Origin: Nitrospira sp.
GTDB lineage: Bacteria > Nitrospirota > Nitrospiria > Nitrospirales > Nitrospiraceae
NCBI GenBank assembly: GCA_030456405.1
Contig: JAKDNQ010000183.1
Location: 1 to 5,055 of the forward strand
DNA length: 5,055 bases
Direction: 5' to 3'
Shown: one piece after another, positions 1 to 4,784 of the stretch
Layout: every line of letters begins with the position of its first letter
Position numbering within the stretch: the stretch's first letter is position 1
Notes under the pieces: generated by a model
What the model saw: only the letters and a program-made list of their open reading frames with translations
Database searches by the model: none
What the model was told of the DNA's origin: nothing
Made by a program: the position numbers and the translations under genes

Positions 1-401
1 TCACCGGCGACATTGCGATGTTGGATGAAGACGGGTTCTTGACGATCACCGACCGACTCTCGCGCTTCTCCAAGATCGGTGGCGAAATGGTCCCGCATGG
101 CCGTGTGGAAGAGGCGTTGCAGCAAGCCGCCGAAGCCGACACGCAAGTCTTTGCCGTCACCGGCATTCCGGATGAGAAGAAGGGCGAGCAGCTCGCGGTC
201 CTTCACACCTTGGATGAATCGAAGATTCCCGACATTGTAGGCAAACTCACAGCAAACGGCCTGCCGAACCTCTATATTCCATCACGAGGGAATTTCATCA
301 AAGTCGATGCCTTGCCGGTACTGGGAACTGGAAAGATGGACCTGCGCAGCTTGAAACGCATTGCGATGGAACGACTCGCTCGAGTCAATGAACCCTCATG
401 A
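1..401 (+). CDS. aas: Acyl-ACP synthetase / lysophospholipid acyltransferase, C-terminal AMP-binding part (5' partial)
   Basis: Only the last 132 codons are present; the reading frame is open from base 3 and the true start lies left of the window. The visible protein begins with TGDIA and continues LDEDGFLTITDR, the hinge region of ANL-superfamily adenylating enzymes. It then has the segment SKIGGEMVPHGRVEEAL, which closely resembles the KIAGEMVS region of E. coli Aas. Near the end is GTGKMDLRSLK, whose lysine (codon 106 counted from the ATG at base 18) corresponds to the catalytic lysine of the mobile C-terminal subdomain. In the family, Aas uses ATP to activate fatty acids onto ACP and re-acylates lysophosphatidylethanolamine at the inner membrane. 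The acyltransferase half would be off the left edge, so a stand-alone fatty acyl-ACP/CoA ligase remains possible. The stop overlaps the start of the next gene in ATGA (398-401). Confidence 0.85.
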   Translation, partial: TGDIAMLDEDGFLTITDRLSRFSKIGGEMVPHGRVEEALQQAAEADTQVFAVTGIPDEKKGEQLAVLHTLDESKIPDIVGKLTANGLPNLYIPSRGNFIKVDALPVLGTGKMDLRSLKRIAMERLARVNEPS

Positions 402-1024
402 CGTCTTCTCTCACTGAACGCCGGGTGCTTCTCATCACCACGGTGATTGGTATTATCCTGTCAGGGCTTAGCCCCAAAGACCGCCTGACCTGGTTCCTGG
501 AAATCGCGCCGGTGCTGATCGGGATTCCCATCCTTGTGGCAAGCCACTCACGGTTCTCACCTACGCCATTGATCTATCGGCTGCTTGCCGGGCATGCAGT
601 CGTCCTCATGATCGGCGCGCATTACACCTATGCCGAAGTCCCCCTAGGCCGTTGGGCCCAAGACGCCTTCGGACTCGCCCGAAACCACTATGATCGCCTC
701 GGCCATTTTGCCCAAGGCTTTGTGCCGGCGATACTGGCGCGTGAGCTTCTTCTACGAACCTCACCGCTGCAACCGGGACGCTGGCTCTTTTTCCTTGTAT
801 GCTCAGTGTGCCTCGCGTTCAGCGCATCCTATGAACTCTTCGAATGGGGAACCGCGCATGTCCTCGGTCAATCCGCCGACGATTTTCTGGCCACCCAAGG
901 CGATGAGTGGGACACTCAGTGGGATATGTTTCTGGCACTCCTCGGATCGGTCATCGCTCAGGGATGCTTAGCCGGCATACATGACCGTCAATTGGCGGCT
1001 TTGCATTCTCGCGCTTTCCAGTGA
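398..1024 (+). CDS. yjdF: YjdF/DUF2238-family integral membrane protein
   Basis: This 208-residue protein has about six hydrophobic segments (roughly residues 10-25, 33-49, 60-78, 103-119, 128-147 and 177-194), so it is a multi-pass inner-membrane protein of the usual YjdF length. Family-like motifs are visible: GAHYTYAEVP (73-82), RNHYDRLGHFAQGF (95-108), SYELFEW (144-150) and TQGDEWDTQWDM (166-177). These carry conserved His, Asp and Glu residues at the ends of predicted membrane helices. The family has no established biochemical function that I know of; the polar residues could bind a metal or act catalytically, which is inference. The ATG at 398 overlaps the upstream stop (ATGA) and the TGA at 1022-1024 overlaps the GTG of the next gene, so translation is probably coupled on both sides. 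No separate promoter is seen. Confidence 0.88.
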   Translation: MTSSLTERRVLLITTVIGIILSGLSPKDRLTWFLEIAPVLIGIPILVASHSRFSPTPLIYRLLAGHAVVLMIGAHYTYAEVPLGRWAQDAFGLARNHYDRLGHFAQGFVPAILARELLLRTSPLQPGRWLFFLVCSVCLAFSASYELFEWGTAHVLGQSADDFLATQGDEWDTQWDMFLALLGSVIAQGCLAGIHDRQLAALHSRAFQ

Positions 1025-2025
1025 GGCCGCTTGTGAAAGAGACAGCCAAGAATGTTCTCATCGACTGTCATGTGCATTTGGCTGCTCTTCCGGACGGCGA
1101 CAACGGCTGCTACATCTCGCCAAAGATGCTGCGAAGTCCGCTGTTTCGCTTCCTTCTATGGAAACACCAATTGTCTCCTTCGAACCCACGAGAGGCGAAC
1201 CGGAAATACCTCGACGATCTGCTGACGGAGCTGCGCACGTCGCGTCATGTTCGACAAGCCGTACTCCTCGGCATGGATGGGGTCTACGACCAGAATGGCC
1301 GGCTCAATCAGGCGCATACGGATTTCCTGATCAGCAACGACTATGTGATCAAAACCGCGCAAGCCCATCCCAACGAACTCCTGGCCGGCGTCTCAATCAA
1401 CCCACAGCGGCGCGATGCAGTTGATGAAGTCCATCGTTGCGCAGACGCCGGAGCCACACTGGTGAAAGTGCTGCCCAATGCGCAGCAATTCAATCCTGCT
1501 GATCTGCGTTACAAAGCGTTCTATCGAACGCTTGCTGAACGGAAGCTGCCGTTCCTCAGCCACGTCGGATATGAATTCAGTTTAATCGGCAAAGATCAAT
1601 CGCTGGGTGATCCGGACCGGCTTCGTGTGGCGCTGGACGAAGGGACCATGGTTATTGCAGCCCATGCCTGTAGTTACGGGCTCATGTTCTATGAGAAATT
1701 TTTCCCGACCTTTCAAGACCTCACCACGCGCTACCCGCACTTCTACGCCGATATCTCTGCCCTCACACTTCCCAATCGTCTTCGCATGCTGCTGCACCTC
1801 CGCCACTATCCGGAGATTCACGAACGCCTCCTCTTCGGCACAGACTACCCTCTTTCAGTGCTCCACATCGCCGCCTGGGGCCGTGTAGCCTTCGGAGCCC
1901 TTCGTGACATGATTCGCACCAAGAACCGCTTCGATCGGCAAGTCGAAGTTTGTCATGGGCTGAAGATCGGATTCCGCTCACTTGGAGATATACTCCCTCT
2001 GTCAACGACAAACACGACGCCCTAA
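1021..2025 (+). CDS. Amidohydrolase-2-type TIM-barrel metal-dependent hydrolase
   Basis: The 334-residue product shows the metal-binding signature of the amidohydrolase superfamily in order: LIDCHVHL near the start (H17, H19), VKVLPN (K149), FLSHVGYE (H181), VIAAHACSYG (H215) and LLFGTDYPL (D275). This pattern fits a one- or two-metal TIM barrel that hydrolyses or decarboxylates a small organic substrate in the cytoplasm. The substrate cannot be read from the sequence. The start is uncertain. GTG at 1021 overlaps the upstream TGA, but GTG at 1033 has GAGG (1023-1026) six bases upstream, so a 330-residue protein starting at codon 5 is a strong alternative. Either way it is the third gene of a coupled cluster with the acyl-ACP synthetase and YjdF genes. 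It ends with TAA and faces a convergent gene. Confidence 0.88.
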   Translation: MRPLVKETAKNVLIDCHVHLAALPDGDNGCYISPKMLRSPLFRFLLWKHQLSPSNPREANRKYLDDLLTELRTSRHVRQAVLLGMDGVYDQNGRLNQAHTDFLISNDYVIKTAQAHPNELLAGVSINPQRRDAVDEVHRCADAGATLVKVLPNAQQFNPADLRYKAFYRTLAERKLPFLSHVGYEFSLIGKDQSLGDPDRLRVALDEGTMVIAAHACSYGLMFYEKFFPTFQDLTTRYPHFYADISALTLPNRLRMLLHLRHYPEIHERLLFGTDYPLSVLHIAAWGRVAFGALRDMIRTKNRFDRQVEVCHGLKIGFRSLGDILPLSTTNTTP

Positions 2026-2163
2026 TCTGTTAGCCCCCATGATTCATGACGGTTAGTGGAGAAACTTCGAGAAGCGATGTGAAGGGCCGATAGGACGAGG
2101 CGAGGGCGAAGTCAGCCTAGCTGACATGTCTTCGTGAACGAGTCGAAAGGAAAATAATTCTGG
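2026..2163. other. Convergent intergenic spacer with small inverted repeats
   Basis: The spacer lies between the stops of the converging amidohydrolase (+) and ABM-like (-) genes. It holds a perfect CATGA-T-TCATG palindrome (2038-2048), flanked by two GTTAG copies (2029-2033 and 2052-2056). It continues with a purine-rich stretch (2072-2110) containing tandem CGAGG-like units, and a hairpin at 2111-2125. No open frame with coding character is seen. The composition suggests either a transcription-end region or a copy of a dispersed intergenic repeat; a genome comparison would be needed to tell. Confidence 0.4.
2111..2125. terminator. Hairpin between convergent genes, possible terminator
   Basis: GTCAGC pairs with GCTGAC around a CTA loop, giving a perfect 6-bp stem. 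CGAA (2107-2110) could extend it by pairing with TTCG (2131-2134) across a 5-base bulge. There is no clear T-run on either side, so it does not meet the usual picture of an intrinsic terminator. Its place between two converging genes is the main argument for a role in ending transcription. Confidence 0.3.
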
Positions 2164-2466
2164 CTAGCCTGGCAACTTTGCCGCGAGGACATCGACTTTC
2201 TCGATGGACGGCGGTTTAGCCAATAACTCACCGGCCTTTGCCATAAGCGCTGCTGCAACTCGACCTGAAAGATGTGCCTGACGGCCGGCCTCATCCGGAA
2301 AGGCGTCAAAGATACCGAACGTAGACGGTCCCAAGCGGAGCCCGAACCACACCGTGGTGGAGGGCTCTGCTTGTACGATAGGAAGCCCAGAGAGAAGAAA
2401 ATTCTCAACCTCTTTCTCTTTCCCTGGCTTTGCTTCCAGGCGAACGAACAACGCGACCTTGACCAT
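2164..2466 (-). CDS. Antibiotic biosynthesis monooxygenase (ABM)-fold small protein
   Basis: This 100-residue protein begins MVKVALFVRLEAKPGKEKEV and contains STTVWFGLRLGPSTFGIFDAF (residues 36-56) and GRQAHLSGRVAAAL (61-74). That is the layout of the dimeric ferredoxin-like ABM/YgiN family: beta strand, helix with PGKE, central strands, then helix with the conserved His (H65). Members include quinol monooxygenases and cofactor-free oxygenases, but many are uncharacterised, so the substrate is unknown. I chose the ATG at 2466 because GGAGG (2477-2473) sits six bases upstream; the same frame opens at 2496, which would place this site inside the gene. The ATG at 2471 is in another frame. A candidate promoter (2539-2510) and a perfect 7-bp inverted repeat (2490-2509) precede it, so it is probably its own transcription unit. 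Confidence 0.85.
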   Translation of the reverse strand: MVKVALFVRLEAKPGKEKEVENFLLSGLPIVQAEPSTTVWFGLRLGPSTFGIFDAFPDEAGRQAHLSGRVAAALMAKAGELLAKPPSIEKVDVLAAKLPG

Positions 2467-2489
2467 GACATGCCTCCGATTGTTTGGCG

Positions 2490-2509
2490 CGTTCAAGAGC
2501 CTTTGAACG
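2490..2509. promoter_or_regulatory. Perfect 7-bp inverted repeat upstream of the ABM gene
   Basis: CGTTCAA (2490-2496) and TTGAACG (2503-2509) are exact inverted copies around a 6-base centre. The repeat begins 24 bases before the ABM start codon and overlaps the transcription start expected from the candidate promoter next to it. That position suits a repressor operator or a 5'-leader hairpin. On the + strand it is followed by ATTTTCT, so a terminator reading rightwards is possible, but no + strand gene leads into it. Confidence 0.4.
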
Positions 2510-2539
2510 ATTTTCTCATGACAGGAGAGGTGTGCTCAA
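2510..2539 (-). promoter_or_regulatory. Candidate sigma70 promoter for the ABM gene
   Basis: On the - strand TTGAGC (2539-2534, 4 of 6 consensus) is followed after 18 bp by GAAAAT (2515-2510, 4 of 6). Transcription would start near 2503, inside the 7-bp inverted repeat and about 37 bases before the ABM start codon. Both boxes are imperfect, so this is a weak call. Confidence 0.28.
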
Positions 2540-2626
2540 TCAGCCAGCGGCGTTGCATTCCCCCGGTGAGAGCATTCGCTGAACTCCGCACCATTCTCCA
2601 AGCCAGACCCATGCAGCGAGTTCCTA

Positions 2627-2863
2627 CTATTCCCCGCACGCTTTGATCTTCCGGTCTTCTAATGCCGCAAGAGCGTCCTTTCGAATTTTTATCTCCGATG
2701 CTTTCTCACCCTCAGGAGCGCGTTGGTCTGTGTCGAGTGCCTCTGCCCAGAGGCGGGCGGCTTCAACACATGCCGGAGTAGGAGGCTTCTTTGAATCACA
2801 TGCTGCGATAAATATGATGCACACTAGAGCAGCGGTAACAGGCATAACAAAACGTGTGGTCAT
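2627..2863 (-). CDS. Small lipoprotein of unknown function
   Basis: The 78-residue product has a classical lipoprotein signal peptide: an Arg at residue 4, a hydrophobic stretch (about 8-20) and the lipobox IAAC with Cys22 as the lipidated residue. The mature part is only 57 residues, charged and probably helical (VEAARLWAEAL, then many Lys/Glu), with two more cysteines (C32 and C76) that could form a disulfide. Asp follows the lipidated Cys; in E. coli this is the inner-membrane retention signal, but the rule does not hold in all bacteria. The start is supported by GGAGG (2875-2871), seven bases before the ATG. I recognise no family. A 160-bp gap separates it from the ABM gene downstream. 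Confidence 0.75.
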   Translation of the reverse strand: MTTRFVMPVTAALVCIIFIAACDSKKPPTPACVEAARLWAEALDTDQRAPEGEKASEIKIRKDALAALEDRKIKACGE

Positions 2864-2969
2864 TGTCCATCCTCCAATATAAGACGCCCGGCTATTGCGT
2901 ATCCGAGCGCCATAGTACGCAAAACAGGACGAAAAATTCCACTACGATTGTCGTGCCTCGGCAAACGCG

Positions 2970-3284
2970 TTAGCGAGCCTGCACCCGTCCAATTTTGCTT
3001 TCGATCGCCCGCTGTAGTTTGCCTGCGGCCTCGGTCACAGCAATCTCGATGGTCGGCGCCACATGACTGACCGCGATAGGCTGGAGACCGGCCAGTCTGG
3101 CTTCGAGCAAACATCGTTTGTCGTCGCCTTTCGATTTATGACTATTTGTATCGCTCAGGTGAGCCTCCACACGGGTAATCCGATCGCTAAAGCGGCCTAC
3201 GGCTCCCTCGACAGTGGAATGGACGAGGCGCACGACATCTTCCCGTCCTGTGATGTTATTGTCGGTATTGACCTGAATCTGCAT
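2970..3284 (-). CDS. Short HPF/RaiA-family ribosome-associated protein
   Basis: The 104-residue product starts MQIQVNTDNNITGREDVVRL and contains RFSDRITRVEAHLSDTN (31-47), GDDKRCLLEARLAG (53-66) and QPIAVSH (68-74). This is the beta-alpha-beta-beta-beta-alpha pattern of the sigma-54 modulation/S30AE fold (PF02482). Proteins of this fold bind the small ribosomal subunit and silence or protect ribosomes under stress. It lacks the C-terminal extension of long HPF, and its sequence differs enough from classical HPF that a different partner is possible. I chose the ATG at 3284 because a GAGGAGGGAGG tract lies 4-14 bases upstream; a GTG at 3314 would put that tract inside the gene. A candidate promoter with a perfect TTGACA box lies upstream. 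Confidence 0.82.
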   Translation of the reverse strand: MQIQVNTDNNITGREDVVRLVHSTVEGAVGRFSDRITRVEAHLSDTNSHKSKGDDKRCLLEARLAGLQPIAVSHVAPTIEIAVTEAAGKLQRAIESKIGRVQAR

Positions 3285-3326
3285 GAATCCTCCCTCCTCA
3301 TGACAGCCGTTCACCCTATAGGCCGG

Positions 3327-3355
3327 AACCTAACGACAAGGTTAAGAAATGTCAA
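3327..3355 (-). promoter_or_regulatory. Candidate sigma70 promoter for the HPF/RaiA-like gene
   Basis: On the - strand a perfect -35 box TTGACA (3355-3350) is followed after 17 bp by TAGGTT (3332-3327), a poor -10 box (3 of 6). A short inverted repeat, AACCT (3327-3331) with AGGTT (3339-3343), overlaps the -10 box and spacer. A weak -10 box plus an overlapping repeat is compatible with an activated or stress-controlled promoter. That is inference. Confidence 0.35.
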
Positions 3356-3358
3356 TCA

Positions 3359-3391
3359 GACACATGCACGGGTTTCAGGCCCCGATGTGTC
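3359..3391. repeat. Strong bulged hairpin between methyltransferase and HPF-like genes
   Basis: GACACAT (3359-3365) pairs with ATGTGTC (3385-3391), and directly inside CGGG (3369-3372) pairs with CCCG (3381-3384). Together they make an 11-bp stem with one 3-base bulge (3366-3368) and an 8-base loop. It lies 42 bp beyond the methyltransferase stop and just upstream of the TTGACA box of the HPF-like gene. No proper T-run follows on the - strand (TGATTGACATTTCTT), so it may be a weak terminator of the methyltransferase transcript or a binding site next to the promoter. Confidence 0.45.
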
Positions 3392-3432
3392 ATTCCAAAC
3401 CCATTACGATCGTGAGCACGGCTCGCTTGCGC

Positions 3433-4050
3433 TCACTCAGTCTTCCTGGCTATCAAGTAGATATGATTCTCCGGGTATTGATCGTATTCAACATGTTGAA
3501 TGGTGCAGCCAAAGCGCCAGAGCAGCCGGATAAACTCAGGAACTCCTACCGAGCTATATTCAAATTGCTTTCCCCCAAATGCGCCTTGAACTGTCCCGCG
3601 TCCTTCACCGCAGGTAAACAGGAGCACCCCGTTCTTAGACAACCCATCACATAATTTCAACAGAACCGGTTCATGACTTTCCAGAGGAAGGTGGAATGTG
3701 CTGTCCCAGGCCGTGATCAAGTCGTATTTGCGCGGGAGCTGCCATGTGCACATATCGCCTACCGAAAAATCAGCGTTCGGATATCGTATGGTCGCCAGAG
3801 CGACCATGGCTTCTGAGACATCCAGCCCGGTACATTGAAACCCGCGCTCCTGAAGAATTCTGATAAACCGCCCTTCACACCCGCAGCCCACGTCCAGCGC
3901 ATGATGGCGGTTCTCCACGAATTTGAGAGCACGCTCAAGAGCCGTGATTCCATAGGTCGATTCTTTCATTTGTTCAAGCCACCACGACGCCATCGCATCG
4001 TAGTTCTTTCCGGTTTCTTTTGGGTTCATCCATTGCATCGAACCAAACAT
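3433..4050 (-). CDS. Class I SAM-dependent methyltransferase
   Basis: The 205-residue product has the Rossmann-fold methyltransferase motifs: motif I LDVGCGCEGRF (52-62) for SAM binding, the acidic end of strand 2 in GLDVSE (75-80, D77), VGDM (97-100, D99), and the post-motif strand YDLITAWDSTFHLPLE (109-124). The N-terminal YDAMASWWLEQM (18-28) resembles the cap of small-molecule methyltransferases of the UbiE/tellurite-resistance-like type. The substrate is not evident. The start is uncertain: ATGs at 4050, 4038 and 4029 are in frame and none has a good Shine-Dalgarno site. MNPKETGKNYD (from 4029) looks like a natural start for such proteins. TTTAAT (4074-4069) could be a -10 box, without a convincing -35. 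An ACCCG/CGGGT inverted repeat precedes the first ATG. Confidence 0.85.
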   Translation of the reverse strand: MFGSMQWMNPKETGKNYDAMASWWLEQMKESTYGITALERALKFVENRHHALDVGCGCEGRFIRILQERGFQCTGLDVSEAMVALATIRYPNADFSVGDMCTWQLPRKYDLITAWDSTFHLPLESHEPVLLKLCDGLSKNGVLLFTCGEGRGTVQGAFGGKQFEYSSVGVPEFIRLLWRFGCTIQHVEYDQYPENHIYLIARKTE

Positions 4051-4053
4051 GTA

Positions 4054-4079
4054 ACCCGCAAGGGAGCAATTAAACGGGT
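4054..4079. repeat. Inverted repeat just upstream of the methyltransferase start
   Basis: ACCCG (4054-4058) and CGGGT (4075-4079) are inverted copies 16 bases apart, and one G-U pair could extend the stem in RNA. The inner arm ends only three bases from the first possible ATG. It could be an operator or a leader hairpin affecting translation, or chance; a 5-bp repeat is weak evidence. Confidence 0.2.
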
Positions 4080-4120
4080 CTGAGCTAGCCCATTTTTTCT
4101 CTCTCTTCTTTGCAGAATCG

Positions 4121-4417
4121 TCAATTGCGGCTCTTCCACATATCGGGCTCTCGATGCAGATGCAAAACCGCTAGAACGTTGATGCTCTCCAACTCTGCGA
4201 GGAAGTATACCCCGTAAGGAAAGTGGCGGAGTAGTGCACGATGAATGGCGCCTTCCACACGAGGGAATTGTTGAGGGTTAACCTTGATACGTTGAAATGC
4301 CAGATCGAGTTCGTCGAGAAACCGCGAACCCAAGCCAAACCGCTGGTCTTCATACCACACGACGGCTGCTTGGATGTCGAGGTCAGACTGAGGTTGGACG
4401 ACGAGCCGCCGTGCCAT
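4121..4417 (-). CDS. ParE/RelE-superfamily toxin of a type II toxin-antitoxin module
   Basis: The 98-residue protein shows the typical ParE/RelE layout. The N-terminal strand and helix LVVQPQSDLDIQAAVVWYEDQ (5-25) is followed by the second helix GSRFLDELDLAFQRI (30-44), then NPQQFPRV (47-54) and RALLRHFPYGVYFLAE (60-75). A C-terminal strand VLAVLHLHREPDMWKSR (81-97) completes it. Length is standard. Members act as gyrase poisons or ribosome-dependent mRNA nucleases; which applies here cannot be told from sequence. It lies 8 bp downstream of the antitoxin gene, in the same direction, so it is co-transcribed with it. Its own ribosome binding site is weak, which fits translation at a lower level than the antitoxin. 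It appears intact. Confidence 0.88.
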   Translation of the reverse strand: MARRLVVQPQSDLDIQAAVVWYEDQRFGLGSRFLDELDLAFQRIKVNPQQFPRVEGAIHRALLRHFPYGVYFLAELESINVLAVLHLHREPDMWKSRN

Positions 4418-4425
4418 TCGTCAGA

Positions 4426-4665
4426 TCAACGATCCCGTAACTTGCGCTCGATGCCTGTACGAACGTCTGCCCAGAGTCGGCCAGCGCTGGGGTTTGCATT
4501 GTACGCTGCCAAGCGCTCGCAAATGATCTGCCGATGCCACTCAGGCACGGGAACTTGCTCAGCGGTCGCTGCGATCCGATCCCAGAGAGATTGCACAAAA
4601 TCAATCTGTTCATCGACCGAGAGGTCGTCGAACCCTGGAGGAGGAATGGGGACTATCTTGGACAT
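4426..4665 (-). CDS. Addiction-module antitoxin (PF09720-like)
   Basis: The 79-residue protein matches the small putative addiction-module antitoxin family (PF09720). It has a helical N-terminal part (SVDEQIDFVQSLWDRI, 16-31), then VPVPEWHRQIICERLAAYNANPS (38-60) and the C-terminal segment GRLWADVRTGIERKLR (62-77), which in such proteins wraps the toxin. In the family the antitoxin neutralises its partner RelE/ParE toxin by direct binding. Unlike many antitoxins, this family has no obvious DNA-binding domain, and none is visible here. The ATG at 4665 is preceded by AGGAG (4678-4674) with eight bases between. GGAG of that site can pair with CTCC next to the ATG. Confidence 0.85.
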   Translation of the reverse strand: MSKIVPIPPPGFDDLSVDEQIDFVQSLWDRIAATAEQVPVPEWHRQIICERLAAYNANPSAGRLWADVRTGIERKLRDR

Positions 4666-4687
4666 GGAGGGAACTCCTACGATCGGG

Positions 4688-4693
4688 AGTATA
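4688..4693 (-). promoter_or_regulatory. Candidate -10 box for the toxin-antitoxin operon
   Basis: TATACT on the - strand matches the sigma70 -10 consensus at five of six positions and lies 22 bases before the antitoxin start. No good -35 box sits at 16-18 bp; TTTTCT is the best match at 17 bp. TTGACC occurs 12 bp upstream, too close for normal spacing. The implied leader is very short. Confidence 0.3.
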
Positions 4694-4784
4694 TCGCAAA
4701 CCGAAGGTCAAGAAAAGCAGACAAGTACACCACGATACTGGCGATCAATGGTTCCTGGAGACTTTTTCTTTTCCTTACTCAGAA

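Noticed and set aside
2112..2471. 119-codon open frame on the - strand starting at the ATG at 2471
   Set aside because: It overlaps the ABM-like gene in another frame, its product is Ser/Arg-rich without family character, and the GGAGG site is better placed for the ATG at 2466.
2876..2881. TATATT on the - strand as -10 box of the lipoprotein gene
   Set aside because: It touches the GGAGG ribosome binding site, so transcription would start at or past the Shine-Dalgarno sequence. No matching -35 box was seen.
2912..2967. ACGA/TCGT mini-hairpin and TTTTT downstream of the HPF-like gene as a terminator
   Set aside because: The stem is only 4 bp with a 3-base loop and is separated from the T-run by several bases, too weak to call.
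3412..3436. GTGAGC/GCTCAC inverted repeat at the methyltransferase stop codon as an intrinsic terminator
   Set aside because: The stem contains the stop codon, the loop is 13 bases, an alternative GAGC/GCTC pairing competes, and no T-run follows on the - strand.
3063..3533. 156-codon open frame on the + strand
   Set aside because: It lies antisense to the HPF-like gene and the end of the methyltransferase, both of which have clear family motifs. Its product has no recognisable domain.
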